DNA from: Acetobacteraceae bacterium
GTDB taxonomy: Bacteria; Pseudomonadota; Alphaproteobacteria; Acetobacterales; Acetobacteraceae
NCBI GenBank assembly: GCA_031291795.1
Contig: JARLIJ010000168.1
Span: 1-32,172 of the forward strand
DNA length: 32,172 nucleotides
Reading direction: 5' to 3'
Shown here: one piece after another, positions 24,060-32,172 of the stretch
Layout: the number at the start of each line of letters is the position of its first letter
How positions within the stretch are numbered: the first letter of the stretch is position 1
Position numbers and translations under genes: made by a program
Notes under the pieces: model-generated
Database searches by the model: none
Seen by the model: the letters and a program-made list of their open reading frames with translations, nothing else
What the model was told of the DNA's origin: nothing

Positions 24060-24135
24060 TGGTGGGCCGGGGAGGATTTGAACCGTCCGACCTCACGCTT
24101 ATCAAGCGTGTGCTCTGGCGCTGAGCTACCAGCCC
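24060..24135 (-). tRNA. tRNA-Ile(GAT)-like gene, structurally aberrant
   Basis: The minus strand folds as a 76-nt tRNA. The acceptor GGGCTGG/CCGGCCC is followed by A and an encoded CCA. The D stem is GCTC/GAGC, and the anticodon arm CACGC-TTGATAA-GCGTG has anticodon GAT (Ile), U33 and A37. Two features are wrong for a normal tRNA. The 7-nt D loop AGCGCCA lacks the conserved GG pair that contacts the T loop. The T stem GGA-C-GG/CCTCC needs a bulged C. Ile(GAT) tRNAs normally lie in rRNA operons, so this isolated copy may be a decaying duplicate or an unusual but working tRNA. It lies 107 nt after the ligA stop. Confidence 0.65.
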
Positions 24136-24242
24136 ATCCGATCCCGATCGTATCGGTCGGCGGCGATCCATGAGAATGCACATATGCGCCAGCATGGCCC
24201 GCGGACCGGTCTGGCCGCATCAAGCGCGCGCGAGGTCGCCGC

Positions 24243-28006
<3,764 letters not shown>

Positions 28007-28028
28007 GGGGCGGACCGCGCCAATCGCG

Positions 28029-28871
28029 TCAGAAGACGGAATTCCAGGCGCGCGAGAAGAAGCCTGGGCCGCTGCCGGGCGGTGCGTTGTCCGCGACCCC
28101 GTCATTCACCAGTTGCCGGTAACTGTCGGTGTACCACTCGCTGCCGGGATAGTTGTAGCCAAGCACCGCCGCGGTCTGCTTCGCCTGGTCGCGCAGGCCG
28201 AGGACCAGGTAGATCTCGGTCAGCCGGTGCAGCGCCTCCGGCACGTGGTTGGTGGTCTGGAAATCGTCCACAACCCGCTGGAACCGGCCGATCGCCGCCT
28301 CATACAGATGCTGGCTCTCATACCAGCGGCCGATTTCCATCTCCTTGCCGGCCAGATGATCGCGACACAGGTCGATCTTCAGGCGTGCATCGGTGGCATA
28401 GGTGCTGTCGGGGAAGCGGTTCACCACGTCCTGCAGCGCGGCCATCGCCTGTTCGGTGCCCTTCTGGTCCCGCTGGATGTCGGCGATCTGCTCGTAATAG
28501 CACAGCGCGCGCAGGTAATACGCATAGGCGATGCTGCGATGCGCCGGATGGAGCTGGATGAAGCGGTCGAGTGTGCCCAGCGCGTCGGTGTAGTGATTTT
28601 GCAAATATTGCGCATATCCCTGCATCAACTGCGCGTTCACCGCCCAGGTGGAATAGGGATAGTTCTGCTCAACCGAACTGAACTGGTCCGTGGCGGCGGA
28701 ATACCGCCTGGCATTCAGAGCATCGATGCCGTTGTTGTACAGCGTCTCGACCGGGGCGACCTGGACGTTGCTGGTGTCCTCCTCGTCCTTGGAGCCGCCG
28801 CATCCCGCCAGAAGCGGCAACACCAGCAACATCACGAGCACACGAGCCAGCAGGGGGCGAATCTGTTCCAT
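28029..28871 (-). CDS. bamD: Outer-membrane assembly lipoprotein BamD
   Basis: BamD is the essential lipoprotein of the BAM complex that folds beta-barrel proteins into the outer membrane. ATG 28871 gives 280 residues with a lipoprotein signal ending in LLAGC, so the mature protein is lipidated. Five TPR-like units follow: LYNNGIDALNARRYSAATDQF, a VEQNYPYS segment typical of the family, and the YAYYLRALCYYEQI hairpin with DVVNRFPDSTYATDA. The C-terminal region contains AAVLGYNYPGSEWYTDSY, another BamD hallmark. It lies between lpxC and recN, a usual alphaproteobacterial order. Confidence 0.96.
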   Translation of the reverse strand: MEQIRPLLARVLVMLLVLPLLAGCGGSKDEEDTSNVQVAPVETLYNNGIDALNARRYSAATDQFSSVEQNYPYSTWAVNAQLMQGYAQYLQNHYTDALGTLDRFIQLHPAHRSIAYAYYLRALCYYEQIADIQRDQKGTEQAMAALQDVVNRFPDSTYATDARLKIDLCRDHLAGKEMEIGRWYESQHLYEAAIGRFQRVVDDFQTTNHVPEALHRLTEIYLVLGLRDQAKQTAAVLGYNYPGSEWYTDSYRQLVNDGVADNAPPGSGPGFFSRAWNSVF

Positions 28872-28923
28872 CGCGGCGCTTATAGCATGCCCTTGCGCCA
28901 CGCGAAGGGCGGCTCTTCCCGCC

Positions 28924-29871
28924 TCAGGCGGCCACGGCCGCGAGCGGCGCGGGACTGGCATGGCGCCACGCAGAGGCATCGGCAAACAACGCCCGCAGCA
29001 ACTGGTTGTTCAGGGCATGCCCCGAACGGTGCGCCACGAAACGGCCATGGATGGGAGCACCGGCGAGTGCGAGGTCGCCGACGGCGTCGAGCAGCTTGTG
29101 CCGCACGAACTCGTCTGACATGCGCAGGCCGCCGGGATTGAGCACAGTGTCGCCGTCGACCACCAGGGCATTGTCGAGGCTGCCGCCGCGCGCCAGGCCG
29201 GCGCTGCGCAACTGGTCGATCTCGGCCGCCATGGCGAAAGTCCGCGCGCGTGCCAGCTCATGGCGGAAGCCGTCGGGGGTAAGGTGGAAACTGAACGCCT
29301 GCCGCCCGATAGCGGCAGCAGCGAAGTCGATCGAGAGTGCCATCTCCAGCCCGCCACGACCGGACCGGTCCGGCCGCAATTCGGCGAATGCCTTGCCATC
29401 GCTGACCCGCACCGGGCGCAGGATCTCGATCGCCGAACGCGGGGCGGCAAGCTCAACGATGCCGGCGCAATCCAGCAGGAACACCAAGGGTGCCGCGGAG
29501 CCATCGAGGATCGGCACTTCCGGCCCGTCAATCTCGACGACGGCATTGTCGATGCCCTGGCCGGCGAGGGCGGCCATCACGTGCTCTACGGTCCCGACGC
29601 GTAGCGCCGGATTGCCCGGCTGGCCGAGGACGGTGCAAAGGCGGGTATCGACGACATGATCGAAGCGGGCGGGGATGGTCTGGCCGGCATCGCTGCGGTG
29701 AAAGACGATGCCATGGCCGGCGGGAGCCGGATGGATCGCGAGCCTGGCACGACGGCCGGAATGCACGCCAGTGCCGACGCAGTCGATGGAGGCCTTCAGG
29801 GTCCGCTGCCATGATGGAGCGCGATCCATCAATGGAGCGTCCAGGATCAGCGCGTGCGGCAATCCGTCCAT
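28924..29871 (-). CDS. lpxC: UDP-3-O-acyl-N-acetylglucosamine deacetylase LpxC
   Basis: LpxC catalyses the committed step of lipid A synthesis, a zinc-dependent deacetylation. The product is 315 residues, the usual size. E96 and H97 lie in GTVEHVMAAL, H258 and D262 in SDEFVRHKLLDAVGDL, and H285 in HRSGHALNN. These correspond to the E. coli residues E78, H79, H238, D242 and H265. The start at 29871 gives a slightly long N-terminus; ATG 29829 is an alternative with no better ribosome site. It sits 149 nt after ftsZ and 52 nt before bamD. Confidence 0.96.
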   Translation of the reverse strand: MDGLPHALILDAPLMDRAPSWQRTLKASIDCVGTGVHSGRRARLAIHPAPAGHGIVFHRSDAGQTIPARFDHVVDTRLCTVLGQPGNPALRVGTVEHVMAALAGQGIDNAVVEIDGPEVPILDGSAAPLVFLLDCAGIVELAAPRSAIEILRPVRVSDGKAFAELRPDRSGRGGLEMALSIDFAAAAIGRQAFSFHLTPDGFRHELARARTFAMAAEIDQLRSAGLARGGSLDNALVVDGDTVLNPGGLRMSDEFVRHKLLDAVGDLALAGAPIHGRFVAHRSGHALNNQLLRALFADASAWRHASPAPLAAVAA

Positions 29872-29910
29872 CTTGACCGGGTTTCCGACAGCACGCCGGC
29901 GGGATTGCCT

Positions 29911-29946
29911 GCGGCGAAGCCAACCCTATGTGGCTGGCTTCGCCGC
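29911..29946. terminator. Hairpin between ftsZ and lpxC
   Basis: GCGGCGAAGCCA at 29911-29922 and TGGCTTCGCCGC at 29935-29946 form a perfect 12-bp stem with a 12-nt loop. No T-run follows on the minus strand. It probably ends or attenuates the ftsZ transcript, or protects its 3' end, which would separate ftsZ levels from lpxC. Confidence 0.6.
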
Positions 29947-30020
29947 GGCGAGTCAATCATTGTTGCTGAGTGTTTCCGTATAAGTCATTGATTCCACGGC
30001 ATTTGCTGCGTAGCAGTTTG

Positions 30021-31640
30021 TTACGAAGTCTGCCGCCGCAGGAAAGCGGGAATGTCCAGACCAACCTCGTCCCCACCAACCGGACGCGACGTGGCCTGCG
30101 GTGCCTCCACCCGCACCGGTGCAGCCATCGGCTCCTGGCGTGCCACAGGCGCCTCGGCCGCCATATGCGACATCGTCGGACGGCGGCGGAACGCGCCCGT
30201 CACCTGACTGAACAGGCTCGGACGCGGCGACTCCGTCGTCGAGGGATGCGCTGCCACTGGATTGGCCGGGGCAGCGGTCGGACGCGGCGCCTCGGCGAAC
30301 AACCCGCGAGAGGCCGGAGGCTGTGCCGACACAGGCGCCTGGGCCGGTTGACGCAGCGGCATGACATGCGCGCCTTGCGCCGGGGGAGCCGCGTGCGACA
30401 CGGGCGGCGGCGCTGAAGCAGGCTGGCCGGCGGTGGCCGCCACGGCATCCGCCATCGCCACGGCAGTCAGTTCCGAAACCGGCACAGCATGCAGGACATG
30501 CTGCGGCAGCGTCGCTTGCGCTGCCACCTGGCGCAGCGCGGTCGCCGGAGCCGCCGATGCGACGGCCTGGGCCGCGGCAGCCGCCATGCCCGGAACCGGG
30601 ATCGGCGCGGGGGCCGGCATCGCACCGCCGCCCACCGCCACCAGTCGCGGACGGGCACCTTCGGCCTTCGGCGAATCGATGCCGGTGGCCACGACCGATA
30701 CGCGGATCCGCCCGTTCAGCGTCTCATCGATCGCGGAACCGAAGATCACGTTGGCTTCCTCGTCGACTTCCTCGCGGATGCGGTTGGCCGCCTGGTCGAC
30801 CTCGAACAGCGTCAGGTCCTCGCCGCCGGTGATGTTGATCAGCAGGCCGCGCGCGCCGGACATCGAGGTGTCTTCCAGCAGCGGGTTGTTGATCGCAGCC
30901 TCGGCCGCGCGGATCGAGCGGTTCTCGCCCTCCGCCTCGCCGGTGCCCATCATCGCCTTGCCCATCTCCGCCATGACGGTGCGGATGTCGGCGAAGTCGA
31001 GGTTCACCAGGCCATGCACCATCATCAGGTCGGTGACGCCGCGGACGCCCATGTAGAGCACCTGGTCGGCCATCTTGAACGCATCCTTCCAGGTGGTGCG
31101 TTCGTTGGCCATCAGGAACAGGTTCTGGTTGGGGATGACGATCAGCGTATCGACGTACTGCTGCAGCTCCTCGATCCCCTGCTCCGCGGCACGGCCACGG
31201 CGCACCCCCTCGAAGCCGAACGGCTTGGTCACGACGCCGACGGTCAGGATGTTGCGCTCGCGGGCCATGCGCGCGATCACCGGCGCGGCGCCCGTGCCGG
31301 TGCCGCCGCCCATGCCCGCGGTGATGAACACCATGTGCGCGCCGTCGAGGTGGCGGTACAGCTCGTCCGCCGCTTCCTCCGCCGCGGCCCGGCCGATCTC
31401 CGGCTTGGCACCGGCGCCGAGGCCTTGCGTGATGTGCGGGCCAAGCTGGATGCGGCGGTCGGAACGGCTATGCATCAACTGCTGCGCGTCGGTGTTGGCG
31501 ACGACGAACTCCACGCCCTGCAGGTTGAGTGCGATCATGTTGTCGACGGCATTGGTGCCGCCGCCTCCGACACCGATCACGGTGATCCGCGGGGTGAAGT
31601 CGGTGTGCGTCGTTTGCGGGATGGTGAGGTTCAGGGTCAT
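30021..31640 (-). CDS. ftsZ: Cell division GTPase FtsZ
   Basis: FtsZ polymerises into the mid-cell Z-ring and directs division. The 539-residue product contains the GTP-binding tubulin signature GGGTGTG at residues 111-117 and the N-terminal [15 protein letters not shown] loop. The T7 loop [11 protein letters not shown] provides catalytic aspartates. The folded core ends near residue 325 (RVSVVATGI). A long, disordered Ala/Pro/Gln-rich linker of about 190 residues follows. The conserved tail [11 protein letters not shown], which binds FtsA and other partners, ends the protein. The long linker explains its length relative to E. coli FtsZ and is common in alphaproteobacteria. A GGGGAG ribosome site precedes the start. 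Confidence 0.98.
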   Translation of the reverse strand: MTLNLTIPQTTHTDFTPRITVIGVGGGGTNAVDNMIALNLQGVEFVVANTDAQQLMHSRSDRRIQLGPHITQGLGAGAKPEIGRAAAEEAADELYRHLDGAHMVFITAGMGGGTGTGAAPVIARMARERNILTVGVVTKPFGFEGVRRGRAAEQGIEELQQYVDTLIVIPNQNLFLMANERTTWKDAFKMADQVLYMGVRGVTDLMMVHGLVNLDFADIRTVMAEMGKAMMGTGEAEGENRSIRAAEAAINNPLLEDTSMSGARGLLINITGGEDLTLFEVDQAANRIREEVDEEANVIFGSAIDETLNGRIRVSVVATGIDSPKAEGARPRLVAVGGGAMPAPAPIPVPGMAAAAAQAVASAAPATALRQVAAQATLPQHVLHAVPVSELTAVAMADAVAATAGQPASAPPPVSHAAPPAQGAHVMPLRQPAQAPVSAQPPASRGLFAEAPRPTAAPANPVAAHPSTTESPRPSLFSQVTGAFRRRPTMSHMAAEAPVARQEPMAAPVRVEAPQATSRPVGGDEVGLDIPAFLRRQTS

Positions 31641-31797
31641 TGCGGATTCTCTCCCCGGGATGCGGGATGCGATTACTGCGGTAGTTACGCCAGGACTTTC
31701 GATTCGCGACGGGTCATGCCGGCGGTCGGAAAAATTGATCGCGTATGCGCGAGTCGGCCCGCCGGCCCCAATCTGGGTGGCATGGATCGGTGCGGCA
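31641..31797 (-). promoter_or_regulatory. ftsA-ftsZ intergenic region with three GANTC sites
   Basis: This 157-bp gap holds three GANTC sites, at 31645-31649, 31701-31705 and 31751-31755. GANTC is the CcrM methylation target in alphaproteobacteria, and in Caulobacter such sites in the ftsZ promoter influence its cell-cycle transcription. A separate ftsZ promoter is likely in this gap. I could not find a convincing -35/-10 pair or a full CtrA box. A weak CGCG-CATA-CGCG hairpin followed by ATCAATTTTT on the minus strand could trim the ftsA transcript. Confidence 0.45.
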
Positions 31798-32172
31798 TCA
31801 CACGCGCTCCTTCAGGAAATTGACGATGCGGCGGAACAACCCGGCCGGGCGGTCCGTCTCGAAGTCGACATCGTGGAAGGTCTGGCCCGCGCCACCGGCC
31901 CAGGTCAGCAGGCCGGCCGCCGTCGCGAACGCCGGCCCGGACGCCACGTCCGGCAGTCCGCGCAGCGCGGTCGGGCGCGCCAGGCGCACCTGCTTGCCCA
32001 GCATGCGGGCCGCGAGGTCGCGCACGCCCGGCAACTGGCAGGCGCCCCCGGTCAGCACCACGCGGTTGCCCGAGGCGCGTGCCATGCCGGAGCTGTCCAG
32101 CCGGTCCTTCACCAGTTCGAAGGTCTCTTCGATGCGCGGGCGGATGATGTTCACCACCATCATGCGCGGCAC
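31798..32172 (-). CDS. ftsA: Cell division protein FtsA, C-terminal part (partial)
   Basis: This is the last ~125 residues of FtsA, the actin-like protein that tethers FtsZ to the membrane; the gene continues beyond the window edge. The visible part includes [14 protein letters not shown], the actin-fold phosphate-2-like [13 protein letters not shown], and [19 protein letters not shown]. It ends in the short amphipathic membrane helix [13 protein letters not shown]. The methionine used by the ORF track is internal. It lies upstream of ftsZ in the standard order. Confidence 0.95.
   Translation of the reverse strand: MPRMMVVNIIRPRIEETFELVKDRLDSSGMARASGNRVVLTGGACQLPGVRDLAARMLGKQVRLARPTALRGLPDVASGPAFATAAGLLTWAGGAGQTFHDVDFETDRPAGLFRRIVNFLKERV

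Noticed and set aside
23842-24195. 117-residue minus-strand ORF over the tRNA (contains VAQRQSTRLISVRSDGSNPPRP)
   Set aside because: This is the well-known false translation produced by a tRNA gene followed by the REP-like repeat.

Overview
The window looks like a chromosomal segment of a high-GC, flagellated alphaproteobacterium. Three things point to Rhodospirillales, probably near Acetobacteraceae: the ftsA-ftsZ-lpxC-bamD-recN-ligA order, a fliL-fliM-DUF6468-MotE-like-cheY-cheZ motility cluster, and a flgF-flgG-flgA-flgH operon behind a textbook sigma-54 promoter. The taxonomic call is inference from gene content; no rRNA gene is present to confirm it.

Layout. (1) 1-2957: the end of an unidentified gene, a hairpin, then an orphan extracellular solute-binding protein followed by an ACS-type MFS transporter. 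(2) 2997-6269, minus strand: flgF-flgG-flgA-flgH, encoding the rod, the P-ring chaperone and the L-ring; it converges on the MFS gene across a 10-bp-stem hairpin. (3) 6456-13473, plus strand: a tightly packed motility operon of fliL, fliM, a DUF6468-like membrane protein, a MotE-like protein, cheY, cheZ and a very large exported AMIN-like/Pro-rich/helical-repeat protein. Several junctions are 4-nt stop/start overlaps. (4) 13699-15084: speD and speE (spermidine synthesis), with a structured leader and an intercistronic hairpin. (5) 15265-16497: a single ORF joining a holin-like membrane region to a GH108 endolysin. (6) 16531-18032: a decayed crotonase gene, then a visibly lower-GC two-gene cassette with a PARP/ART-like protein and a small partner, flanked by an 8-bp direct repeat. 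(7) 18033-22625: a LysR regulator divergent from a single-chain tandem ABC exporter. (8) 22626-24242: a MITE-like palindromic element, a histone-deacetylase/acetylpolyamine-amidohydrolase family gene, a large REP-like inverted repeat and a structurally odd tRNA-Ile(GAT)-like gene. (9) 24243-32172, minus strand: ligA, recN, bamD, lpxC, ftsZ and the 3' end of ftsA.

How the genes work together. The two flagellar units diverge from about 6.3-6.45 kb. They supply the basal body rod and rings, the switch (FliM), the stator-associated FliL, the signal CheY and its phosphatase CheZ. FliM and CheZ both carry the short peptide type that docks phospho-CheY, FliM at its N-terminus and CheZ at its C-terminus. 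The ftsA-ligA block is ordinary housekeeping (division, lipid A, outer-membrane assembly, DNA repair and replication).

The best candidate for something undescribed is the 17.0-18.0 kb ART-like cassette. Next come the holin-endolysin fusion and the giant periplasmic protein at the end of the motility operon.
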